Origin: JBCDCE01 sp039182515
GTDB taxonomy: Bacteria > Pseudomonadota > Alphaproteobacteria > Rhodobacterales > Rhodobacteraceae
NCBI GenBank assembly: GCA_039182515.1
Contig: JBCDCE010000093.1
Coordinates: 1 to 6,321 of the forward strand
Direction of reading: 5' to 3'
DNA length: 6,321 nucleotides
This document shows positions 1 to 5,234 of this stretch, in pieces. Under the pieces are notes generated by a model that did not search any database, was not told where the DNA came from, and saw only the letters and a program-made list of their open reading frames with translations. How positions within the stretch are numbered: position 1 is the first letter of the stretch; each line of letters begins with the position of its first letter. Both the position numbers and the translations under genes were made by a program.

Positions 1-6
1 AGACGA

Positions 7-579
7 ATGACGTCTCCCGAAGAGATACTGAGTTTTTGGTTAGATAAAGTTGGGCAAGAGCGGTGGTTCGAAGGCGGCGACGCGTTGGATCAGGAGATCA
101 AAGAGCGGTTTGAGCCCGCTTGGAACGCTCTGATGGAAGGCACCAATGGCCTTTGGCTGACCTATGCTTCTGGAACGTTGGCCTATGTGCTGCTCGCAGA
201 TCAGTTTTCTCGCAACATGTTTCGGGGCACATGCAAAGCTTTTGCAAGTGATGCTGTCGCCCTTGCTGCTGCAAAAGCGGCCATCGACAAAGGATGGGAT
301 ATGCGTATCGATGAGCCTGCGCGCCAGTTTTTCTATCTTCCTTTGACGCATTCTGAAAATCTTTGCGATCAAGAGCGCGCCGTGCGCTTGATCTTGACCC
401 GTATGCCTGAGCGCGGTGCAGAGAACTTGCTGCATGCCAAGGCCCACCGCGAGATCATCCGAAAATTTGGACGCTTCCCGTTTCGTAACGATGCCCTTGA
501 GCGCGATACGAGTGAAAGCGAATTGGCCTTTGTGAACGAAGGTGGCTACGGCGCGACAGTTCAGGCGCTGCGCGCTTAG
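7..579 (+). CDS. DUF924 family protein (TPR-like helical fold)
   Basis: A 190-residue protein recognised as DUF924 by its family landmarks: an N-terminal ILSFW motif (residues 7-11), DQFSRNMFRGT (65-75) followed by AFASD (78-82), FFYLPLTHSE (108-117), and a C-terminal HREIIRKFGRFPFRN block (147-161). The length is typical of a complete family member. DUF924 proteins are small, all-helical, soluble and have a TPR-like fold; their biochemical role is not established and I do not assign one. There is no signal peptide or membrane segment. The ATG at 7 fits the usual N-terminus, but only six bases lie upstream, so its ribosome binding site is not visible and a slightly earlier start cannot be excluded. 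It ends 131 bp before lpdA on the same strand. That neighbourhood suggests membership of a pyruvate dehydrogenase locus, which is inference. No intrinsic terminator follows it. Confidence 0.9.
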   Translation: MTSPEEILSFWLDKVGQERWFEGGDALDQEIKERFEPAWNALMEGTNGLWLTYASGTLAYVLLADQFSRNMFRGTCKAFASDAVALAAAKAAIDKGWDMRIDEPARQFFYLPLTHSENLCDQERAVRLILTRMPERGAENLLHAKAHREIIRKFGRFPFRNDALERDTSESELAFVNEGGYGATVQALRA

Positions 580-671
580 TTCCAACAAACACTCATCACG
601 CTCTCCGCGTCACTTTGCGTCAGCCTTCTATTGAAGGGTGGTACATATAACTATGGCGGTTCGAAATAAGA

Positions 672-689
672 TAGTTTAACCTTAAACTA
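672..689. promoter_or_regulatory. 18-bp inverted repeat, possible operator of lpdA
   Basis: TAGTTTAA and TTAAACTA (672-679 and 682-689) are perfect 8-bp arms around a CC centre. A second palindrome, AATTAATT, follows at 689-696. The repeat ends 11 bp before the lpdA Shine-Dalgarno sequence, a position where a bound protein could block transcription or initiation. As RNA the stem would be AU-rich with only a two-base gap, so a DNA-binding site is the better reading. No known regulator motif is recognised. Confidence 0.4.
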
Positions 690-700
690 ATTAATTTTAT

Positions 701-706
701 GGAGAG
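701..706 (+). promoter_or_regulatory. Ribosome binding site that fixes the lpdA start
   Basis: GGAGAG at 701-706 lies upstream of the ATG at 711, with six bases between GGAG and the start codon. The earlier in-frame ATG at 699 overlaps this element and has only AT-rich sequence before it, so 711 is preferred. Confidence 0.8.
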
Positions 707-710
707 CGAT

Positions 711-2108
711 ATGGCTGGCAAAAGTTTCGACCTTGTTGTGATTGGTGCGGGACCTGGTGGATATGTGGCGGCAATTCGAGCCGCACAGCTCGGCCTCTCA
801 ACTGCTGTGATCGAACGCGAACACTTAGGTGGCATCTGTTTGAACTGGGGCTGCATCCCGACAAAAGCCATGCTGCGTTCGTCCGAAGTGTTCCACCTCA
901 TGCACCGTGCAAAAGAGTTTGGCTTGAAAGCTGACGGCGTTGATTATGATCTGCCAGCGGTTGTTGCGCGCTCTCGTGGTGTCGCCAAGCAACTCTCGGG
1001 CGGCGTTGGCCATCTTTTGAAAAAGAACAAAGTCACCACGATCATGGGGGAGGCGACCATTCCCGCCAAAGGCAAAGTGGACGTTAAAACGGACAAAGGC
1101 ACAGAATCCCTCACGGCCAAAAACATCATCCTGGCCACAGGCGCACGCGCGCGCGAACTGCCCGGGCTAGAGGCGGACGGTGATCTTGTTTGGACCTATA
1201 AACACGCGCTTCAACCACCGCGCATGCCCAAGAAACTTCTGGTCATAGGCTCAGGTGCCATCGGCATCGAGTTCGCGAGCTTCTACAATACACTTGGGTC
1301 TGAAACGACCGTTGTTGAAGTCATGGACCGTATTTTGCCTGTTGAGGACGCGGAGATTAGCGCGTTCGCAAAGAAGTCTTTTGCGAAGCAGGGCATGAAG
1401 ATCATGGAAAAAGCCATGGTCAAAAAGCTTGACCGCGGCAAAGGCAAGGTCACCGCGCACATCGAAGTTGGTGGTAAAGTGGAAAAGCATGAGTTTGACA
1501 CTGTCATCTCGGCCGTTGGCATCGTGGGCAACACCGAAGGTCTTGGACTTGAAAAACTCGGTGTCAAAATTGATCGCACCCATGTGGTCACAGATGAGTT
1601 CTGCAGAACGGGTGTAGAGGGTCTCTTTGCAATTGGCGATATCGCTGGCGCGCCTTGGCTTGCGCACAAAGCCTCTCATGAGGGGGTTATGGTTGCGGAA
1701 TTGATCTCTGGCAAAAACAATGTGCATCCGGTCAAACCGGAGAGCATTGCTGGGTGCACCTATTGCCATCCGCAGGTTGCGAGCGTTGGGATCAGCGAAG
1801 CCAAGGCAAAAGAGCAAGGGCGTGCTGTTAAAGTTGGGCGTTTTCCGTTTATCGGCAACGGAAAGGCCATTGCCTTGGGTGAAGCGGAAGGCATGATCAA
1901 AACCATATTTGATGCCAAGACCGGCGAGCTCTTGGGCGCACATATGATCGGCGCTGAAGTCACAGAGCTGATCCAAGGGTATGTGGTCGGGCAAAAGCTC
2001 GAAACCACTGAAGAAGATCTGATGGAAACGGTTTTCCCGCATCCGACTCTGAGCGAAATGATGCACGAGTCTGTGCTTGATGCCTACGGACGCGCTATTC
2101 ATTTCTAA
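711..2108 (+). CDS. lpdA: Dihydrolipoyl dehydrogenase (E3)
   Basis: A 465-residue FAD-dependent disulfide oxidoreductase that reoxidises the dihydrolipoyl groups of 2-oxoacid dehydrogenase complexes with NAD+, in the cytoplasm. In order: the FAD-binding GAGPGG (12-17); the redox disulfide GGICLNWGCIPTK with Cys43 and Cys48; LATGARARELPG; the NAD-binding GSGAIGIEF; the second FAD motif AIGDIAGAPWLAHKASHEG; and the C-terminal dimerisation domain ending in HPTLSE with catalytic His444 and Glu449. The length is normal and no lipoyl domain is fused at the N-terminus. The start at 711 rather than 699 follows from a good ribosome binding site at 701-706. A second close cysteine pair (Cys349, Cys352, in GCTYCHP) lies at the start of the dimerisation domain. 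The next gene starts 57 bp downstream on the same strand. Which complex it serves (pyruvate, 2-oxoglutarate or branched-chain) cannot be proved here; pyruvate dehydrogenase is the likeliest. Confidence 0.97.
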   Translation: MAGKSFDLVVIGAGPGGYVAAIRAAQLGLSTAVIEREHLGGICLNWGCIPTKAMLRSSEVFHLMHRAKEFGLKADGVDYDLPAVVARSRGVAKQLSGGVGHLLKKNKVTTIMGEATIPAKGKVDVKTDKGTESLTAKNIILATGARARELPGLEADGDLVWTYKHALQPPRMPKKLLVIGSGAIGIEFASFYNTLGSETTVVEVMDRILPVEDAEISAFAKKSFAKQGMKIMEKAMVKKLDRGKGKVTAHIEVGGKVEKHEFDTVISAVGIVGNTEGLGLEKLGVKIDRTHVVTDEFCRTGVEGLFAIGDIAGAPWLAHKASHEGVMVAELISGKNNVHPVKPESIAGCTYCHPQVASVGISEAKAKEQGRAVKVGRFPFIGNGKAIALGEAEGMIKTIFDAKTGELLGAHMIGAEVTELIQGYVVGQKLETTEEDLMETVFPHPTLSEMMHESVLDAYGRAIHF

Positions 2109-2128
2109 GCTAAGCGGCGTCTAAAAAG

Positions 2129-2163
2129 CGTTGACCCACTCTTCAGAGAGGAGCAGGTCAACG
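2129..2163 (+). promoter_or_regulatory. Nested stem-loop enclosing the MFS gene ribosome binding site
   Basis: CGTTGACC (2129-2136) and GGTCAACG (2156-2163) form a perfect 8-bp outer stem closed over 19 bases. Inside, CTCT (2139-2142) can pair with AGAG (2147-2150), which is part of the purine-rich ribosome binding site GAGAGGAG (2146-2153). The 3' arm ends two bases before the ATG at 2166. If it folds in mRNA, the ribosome binding site would be sequestered, suggesting control of translation of the transporter. There is no T-run, so it is not an intrinsic terminator for lpdA. A protein-binding inverted repeat in DNA is an alternative reading. Confidence 0.4.
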
Positions 2164-2165
2164 TC

Positions 2166-3365
2166 ATGACATCTTTGAACGCGCAAAAAACAGATTGGAC
2201 CTTGGTTGCGGCCCTCTTTTTGATGGGGCTCTTCGCGGCGGCGCAGTTTGGCAAGATTTCTTTGACCCTGGCTGACTTAGGCGATCGGTATGGAACAACG
2301 CCCGCCACGACAGCACTGCTTGTTTCCGCAGTTGGGAGCGTTGGGATTGTCTTAGGCGTTGTCGCCGGCAATCTTGTTGCGCGGATCGGCCTTTGGAAGG
2401 CCTTGGCATGGGCGCTTGCTGCCGGCACGGCCTTGTCCTTGTTGCAAGCAAGCTTGCCGCCCTTTTGGCTCATGTTGATTTTACGGGTCCTTGAAGGGTT
2501 TGCGCATCTTGCCATCGTTGTCATTGCGCCGACGTTCATGGCGGCTGCGGCGTCTGACCGGGATCGGCCTGTCGCCATGAGTCTTTGGGCGATGTTTTTT
2601 GGTGTTGCCTTCGCGCTGATGGCGCTTGTGATTCCGACGCTCCTTGCGTTTGGCGGGCTTCAACTGGTTTTTGTGCTTCATGCTGTGGGGCTCGCGCTCA
2701 CAGGGGCTTTGGTGCTTTGGCGCGCCCCCAAAGCGACTGCGCGACCAGTGGCCCAGATTGGCTTTGTGGCGGCCCATGTTCAAAACTACCAAGCCGCGCG
2801 TATCAGCGCGCCGGGCTTGGGCTTTGTCTTTTATACATTAAGCTACGTCGCGCTCCTCACGTTTGTGCCATCGCTCTACGAGCGGCCCGATTTTGGCGCG
2901 AGCCTACCGCTCATCTCCCTTCTCGGCACCTTAGCGGCGGGCGTCCTAGCTCGAAGATATCGTCCGGACGCCATTGCCGCAGTCGGATTTCTGGCTGTGA
3001 TCGGCGCCCTGGCGCTCTTTGCGGTTAACTTGGACTTCGCGCTTTGGGTGATGTTCTTTGCCTTAGGAATTATTCCTGGGGCTTGTTTTGCCGCGATCCC
3101 ATATTTCAATGCGTCTCTTGAGGAGCGAGCACGGTCGGCGGGCACGTTGGCGCAATTGGGCAATGTCGGCACAACGCTTGGAACGCCTGTCTATGCCTTG
3201 GCGATCAGTGCAGGTGGGCTCACCGGACTTTGGGGGGCGTTGGTTGTCTTTTGTGTATTTGGGATCTGCTTGATCGCCGTCTCAGCGCGGCGCATCGCGC
3301 GTCAGGACCGGAGTTCGATCAAGTCGAACCCCAGTACAGCGCGAGAACCATGTCGACCTGACTAG
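2166..3365 (+). CDS. MFS transporter, 12 predicted membrane helices, substrate unknown
   Basis: A 399-residue inner-membrane protein of the major facilitator superfamily, which moves small molecules by proton coupling or facilitated exchange. Hydrophobic stretches that look like helices lie near residues 12-34, 47-68, 77-94, 98-128, 135-158, 163-185, 214-235, 245-262, 268-286, 291-312, 324-348 and 352-373. A polar loop near 186-213 separates two six-helix halves, as expected. The loop after helix 2 (GNLVARIGLWKAL, 68-80) is a degenerate form of the MFS loop 2-3 signature. The C-terminal tail (374-399) is charged and probably cytoplasmic. Nothing in the sequence identifies the substrate; drug, sugar and organic-anion transport all remain open. 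The start is supported by purine-rich sequence at 2146-2153 and AGG at 2155-2157, inside a possible stem-loop. It lies 57 bp after lpdA and may be co-transcribed. Its TAG stop overlaps the stop of the convergent gene. Confidence 0.88.
   Translation: MTSLNAQKTDWTLVAALFLMGLFAAAQFGKISLTLADLGDRYGTTPATTALLVSAVGSVGIVLGVVAGNLVARIGLWKALAWALAAGTALSLLQASLPPFWLMLILRVLEGFAHLAIVVIAPTFMAAAASDRDRPVAMSLWAMFFGVAFALMALVIPTLLAFGGLQLVFVLHAVGLALTGALVLWRAPKATARPVAQIGFVAAHVQNYQAARISAPGLGFVFYTLSYVALLTFVPSLYERPDFGASLPLISLLGTLAAGVLARRYRPDAIAAVGFLAVIGALALFAVNLDFALWVMFFALGIIPGACFAAIPYFNASLEERARSAGTLAQLGNVGTTLGTPVYALAISAGGLTGLWGALVVFCVFGICLIAVSARRIARQDRSSIKSNPSTAREPCRPD
3313..3329. repeat. Small inverted repeat near the 3' end of the MFS gene
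   Basis: GTTCGA (3313-3318) and TCGAAC (3324-3329) are perfect 6-bp arms around five bases. It lies inside the coding sequence, in the codons for the charged C-terminal tail, about 24 bp before the larger stem-loop at the stop codons. It could be part of a 3'-end RNA structure or simply chance. Confidence 0.3.
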
Positions 3366-3370
3366 GTCGA
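3353..3370. repeat. Stem-loop centred on two convergent stop codons
   Basis: TCGACCT (3353-3359) and AGGTCGA (3364-3370) are perfect 7-bp arms with a four-base loop GACT; two G-T pairs (3351-3352 with 3371-3372) could lengthen the stem. The plus-strand stop is TAG at 3363-3365 and the minus-strand stop is the complement of CTA at 3362-3364, so both stops fall in the loop and its closing base pairs. It would form in transcripts from either side and may serve as a shared 3'-end or termination structure. Neither side has a T-run, so intrinsic termination is not shown. Confidence 0.5.
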
Positions 3371-4246
3371 TGCACCCTTAGATACGTTTTCAGGGCTTTC
3401 AGGTTTGTTTGGGCGAGGCGACGCAAAGCTGGCTTTGATCAAGCGCGCCCATTCCAGCAATGGGTAGACGAAGATTAGGAAGGGGTTTTTGTCGTCCACA
3501 CCCGTTTTCAACGCGCCCATCTCTTCGTTGCACCGCCCGGGATAGTAATAGGTGCCAAACATAACATCCCAAGCTGGAATGACGTTAGCGAGGTTTTTGC
3601 CATAAGCTTCAGGCACGTCAGCGTGATGCCAGCGGTGGTAGACGGGAGACGCGACCAAGTATTTCAGCGGGCCATGCTCGAACGGCAGATCCATGTGCAC
3701 ATAAAGGTTGTGTAAATGGGCAAACATCAAAACGGCTGGAATGGCTTCCGGGATCTGCATCCATGTGAGGATCAGGATGTAGCTGAAGTTCATCACAAGC
3801 CATTCAAAAATGTGCACCCGGTAGGTGGTGAAAGCGTTCACATGCGTATCGGAGTGGTGGGCTGCATGCGTGGGCCAACCCCATTTGGTGTGCATGAGCC
3901 GATGGTTCCAATAGTCCGCGAAGTCACGCGCAACAATTCCGACCACGCAGATAAGCCACATCGGCGTATCCGCCCAAAAGCTCGCTGGCAGGGTGGGAAT
4001 GCCCATGTCGGCGTAAACGCGCTGCGCGAAGCGATTGATGTCAGCTGCAAAGAGCACCATGGCTCCGTAGTTCAGGGCCACCAAAATAATTGTTGCGGCT
4101 GTGTTTTGGATCGCGTGTTGGCTGAGCTCTTTGGCATTGCGAAAAACGAAATAGCCGATCAGGCTGAAGATCGCGGGCATGATAAATAGGCCAATCAGAT
4201 GACTTGAGCCGTAGAACTCGGCAATTTTATTGAGAAAATCGACCAT
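3362..4246 (-). CDS. Sterol desaturase / fatty acid hydroxylase family membrane protein
   Basis: A 294-residue integral membrane di-iron enzyme candidate. The histidine clusters that bind the iron pair in this superfamily are present: HRLMH (His115, His119), HAAHH (His127, His130, His131), additional histidines at 177, 179 and 184, and HRWHH (His204, His207, His208). Hydrophobic segments near 14-35, 47-68, 94-112, 146-163 and 168-180 place the histidines on one membrane face, typically cytoplasmic. Family members hydroxylate or desaturate lipids, carotenoids or sterols with O2. The substrate here is unknown; in a bacterium of this type a membrane fatty acid or other lipid is more likely than a sterol. 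The charged, proline-rich tail (275-294) is not part of the catalytic core. The ATG at 4246 is the first in frame and gives a family-like N-terminus, but its ribosome binding site is weak (GGA about 13 bases upstream). It is convergent with the MFS gene and divergent from the VPLPA-CTERM gene. Confidence 0.92.
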   Translation of the reverse strand: MVDFLNKIAEFYGSSHLIGLFIMPAIFSLIGYFVFRNAKELSQHAIQNTAATIILVALNYGAMVLFAADINRFAQRVYADMGIPTLPASFWADTPMWLICVVGIVARDFADYWNHRLMHTKWGWPTHAAHHSDTHVNAFTTYRVHIFEWLVMNFSYILILTWMQIPEAIPAVLMFAHLHNLYVHMDLPFEHGPLKYLVASPVYHRWHHADVPEAYGKNLANVIPAWDVMFGTYYYPGRCNEEMGALKTGVDDKNPFLIFVYPLLEWARLIKASFASPRPNKPESPENVSKGAST

Positions 4247-4262
4247 GGCTTTTTCAAATCCG

Positions 4263-4307
4263 TTGCGGGTTGAAGCAACATCGCATGGATTTGCGGTTAA
4301 ATTGCGG
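4263..4307. repeat. Three TTGCGG repeats upstream of the desaturase gene
   Basis: TTGCGG occurs at 4263-4268, 4291-4296 and 4302-4307. The last two are exactly 11 bp apart, about one helical turn, on the same face of the DNA. They lie 17 to 61 bp upstream of the minus-strand start codon, where an activator or repressor could act. No known regulator motif is recognised and chance is possible for such a short word. Confidence 0.3.
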
Positions 4308-4447
4308 CCTGTTTCAGGGCGTGTTTGGGATCAAACGTGGCGACGCACTGTTTCTTCGAATTCACCGATTACCACGGTTTCGCCTCTGTTTGGCTCCAAG
4401 TCCGACAAACTCCAACACCACCTACGCCATCGTAAAACTTTGTGTGT

Positions 4448-4451
4448 GGAG
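4448..4451 (+). promoter_or_regulatory. Ribosome binding site that fixes the VPLPA-CTERM protein start
   Basis: GGAG at 4448-4451 lies nine bases before the ATG at 4461. Together with the signal peptide that begins exactly there, it selects this start over the in-frame ATG at 4230, which would overlap the divergent gene. Confidence 0.75.
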
Positions 4452-4460
4452 TTAGTAAAA

Positions 4461-5069
4461 ATGAAAACTGTTGCGTTAATCGGCCTTATCTTGGCCTCAA
4501 CAGGCGCGGCCTCAGCGGCCACGATCCAAAACGGTAGCTTCGAAGATCCGGGCACGTTTTCAGGCAATTGGCAAACGCAACGCGCGGGGAGCAACGGTCT
4601 GCCCGGTTGGACTATTGGCGGTGCTGGTGTTGACCTTATTGGCAACTATTGGGGCGCATCTGAGGGAAACTACAGCCTAGATATGAGCGCGGGCCGAGCT
4701 GGGTCGTTATCAACGACCATTTCAGATTTGGTAGCTGGGCAAGCCTACTTTCTGACCTTTGATATGGCGGCCAACTCTGCGGGTGGCAACAAGGTAAAGA
4801 GCTTGTCTGTGATTGTGGATGGGGTTGCCAAAGACTACTCCTTTGATTCAACCGGTAAATCGCGGTTAGATATGGGTTGGGAAACCAGAACATTCCGGTT
4901 TGTCGCGACCAGCGACACAGCCTCACTGACCCTGCGCAGCAACGAAAATAATGCATACGGAGCGGCTTTGGACAATGTTCAAGTCTCGGCAGTTCCATTG
5001 CCTGCTGCAGGCTTCGCTTTGGGCTTGGGCCTCTTGAGCTTTGGTGGATTGCGCGCGCGTCGCGGCTAA
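4461..5069 (+). CDS. Secreted choice-of-anchor-C protein with VPLPA-CTERM sorting tail
   Basis: A 202-residue exported protein in three parts. Residues 1-19 are a Sec signal peptide (Lys2, a hydrophobic core, cleavage probable after ALA-type ASA at 17-19). Residues 20-175 match the choice-of-anchor-C type of beta-rich domain: NGSFEDPG near the start, LPGWTIGGAGVDLIGNYW (47-64), YSLDM, YFLTFDMAAN, FDSTGKS, MGWETRTFRFVATS and a closing YGAALDNVQV. Residues 178-202 are the VPLPA-CTERM signal: VPLPA, a hydrophobic stretch, then RARRG. Such tails are recognised by an exosortase (XrtD class) in the inner membrane, which would cleave near VPLPA and transfer the protein to a surface or extracellular polymer. 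No exosortase gene is in the window. The protein has no cysteine. It is a single-gene unit, with its own ribosome binding site and a strong terminator 20 bp downstream. The ligand or structural role is unknown; involvement in biofilm or extracellular matrix is inference from the class. Confidence 0.93.
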   Translation: MKTVALIGLILASTGAASAATIQNGSFEDPGTFSGNWQTQRAGSNGLPGWTIGGAGVDLIGNYWGASEGNYSLDMSAGRAGSLSTTISDLVAGQAYFLTFDMAANSAGGNKVKSLSVIVDGVAKDYSFDSTGKSRLDMGWETRTFRFVATSDTASLTLRSNENNAYGAALDNVQVSAVPLPAAGFALGLGLLSFGGLRARRG

Positions 5070-5089
5070 ACCAAGCACCGGTCCAAAAG

Positions 5090-5124
5090 GGTCTGCGAAG
5101 CGAACTGCTTCGCGGGCCTTTTTT
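5090..5124 (+). terminator. Rho-independent terminator of the VPLPA-CTERM gene
   Basis: A 12-pair stem (5090-5101 with 5107-5118, including two G-T pairs) closes over the loop GAACT; its core is GCGAAGC paired with GCTTCGC. Six T residues follow directly (5119-5124). An A-run at 5085-5088 can pair with part of the T-run and lengthen the stem. It separates the secreted-protein transcript from uvrA. Confidence 0.93.
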
Positions 5125-5143
5125 GTGACCGATAGCGCATCTT

Positions 5144-5169
5144 GAACATCGCTTGTTCATTTTTTGTTC
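5144..5169 (+). promoter_or_regulatory. LexA (SOS) box of uvrA with three half-sites
   Basis: GTTC (5155-5158), seven bases, GTTC (5166-5169) is an exact match to GTTC-N7-GTTC, the LexA operator known from Rhodobacter and other alphaproteobacteria. A further half-site in inverted orientation, GAAC (5144-5147), lies seven bases upstream, giving GAAC-N7-GTTC-N7-GTTC. The core ends 65 bases before the uvrA start codon, between that gene and the upstream terminator. uvrA is a classic SOS gene, so LexA repression relieved by DNA damage is expected. Confidence 0.85.
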
Positions 5170-5180
5170 TCACTTTTCCA

Positions 5181-5211
5181 TTGGCAGGTTGCCCGTGGCG
5201 CTCTATGTAAT
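5181..5211 (+). promoter_or_regulatory. Candidate uvrA promoter
   Basis: TTGGCA (5181-5186) matches the -35 consensus at five of six positions. It is followed after 17 bases by TATGTA (5204-5209), or after 19 bases by TGTAAT (5206-5211), the second matching -10 at five of six positions with a long spacer. Transcription would start near 5217, giving a short leader with the ribosome binding site. The LexA box would then lie just upstream of the -35 element, which is unusual for simple repression, so a promoter overlapping the box is also possible. Confidence 0.4.
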
Positions 5212-5224
5212 GGAAGCGTTGATC

Positions 5225-5231
5225 GGGGGAG
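5225..5231 (+). promoter_or_regulatory. Ribosome binding site of uvrA
   Basis: GGGGGAG at 5225-5231 precedes the ATG at 5235. The GGAG part is only three bases from the start, but the GGGGG part can pair with the 16S rRNA tail through one G-U pair at a normal five-base spacing. Confidence 0.65.
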
Positions 5232-5234
5232 CAG

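Larger units (their letters stand above)
580..710 (+). other. Intergenic leader between the DUF924 gene and lpdA
   Basis: This short gap holds no gene. Its left half contains a direct repeat of GCGTCA (607-612 and 617-622, 10 bp apart) and a small hairpin CCTTC-TATT-GAAGG (624-637) with no T-run after it, so it is not a standard terminator. The right half (about 640-700) is markedly AT-rich compared with the flanking genes and carries a perfect inverted repeat (672-689). A TATAAC at 646-651 resembles a -10 element but has no matching -35 element. An lpdA promoter in this stretch is plausible but I cannot place it. Confidence 0.5.
4247..4460. other. Divergent intergenic region between the desaturase and VPLPA-CTERM genes
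   Basis: This 214-bp stretch must hold the start signals for both divergent genes. It contains three copies of TTGCGG near the desaturase end, an inverted repeat GTTTG-GGAT-CAAAC (4323-4336) and the palindrome TTCGAA near 4356. No -35/-10 pair on either strand is good enough to call; TAAAAC at 4433-4438 is a weak -10 candidate for the plus-strand gene with no -35 partner. The open frame that reads through here into the secreted protein is unlikely to be translated, because it would bury the signal peptide. Confidence 0.5.

Noticed and set aside
40..588. Open frame on the minus strand opposite the DUF924 gene (182 codons)
   Set aside because: The plus-strand product has all DUF924 landmarks; the antisense product resembles nothing I recognise.
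624..637. Hairpin CCTTC-TATT-GAAGG after the DUF924 gene as a terminator
   Set aside because: The stem has only five pairs and no T-run follows.
631..651. Promoter made of TTGAAG (631-636) and TATAAC (646-651)
   Set aside because: The two elements are only nine bases apart, far too close for a sigma-70 type promoter.
676..694. Possible CtrA box made of the TTAA words before lpdA
   Set aside because: The three TTAA words start 6 and 9 bp apart, not the 11 bp needed for TTAA-N7-TTAA.
699..710. Earlier in-frame ATG for lpdA at 699
   Set aside because: No Shine-Dalgarno sequence precedes it, while GGAG at 701-704 is correctly placed for the ATG at 711, and the family N-terminus fits the shorter form.
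1251..2102. Long open frame on the minus strand opposite lpdA (283 codons)
   Set aside because: It lies wholly inside a highly conserved gene on the other strand and its translation shows no family motif; it reflects the codon bias of lpdA.
2131..2136. TTGACC as a -35 element for the MFS gene
   Set aside because: No -10-like sequence lies 16 to 18 bases downstream; the word is better explained as an arm of the inverted repeat.
4230..4460. Upstream extension of the VPLPA-CTERM reading frame to an ATG at 4230
   Set aside because: It would bury the signal peptide behind 77 unrelated residues and overlap the divergent gene; the ATG at 4461 has both a ribosome binding site and a signal peptide.
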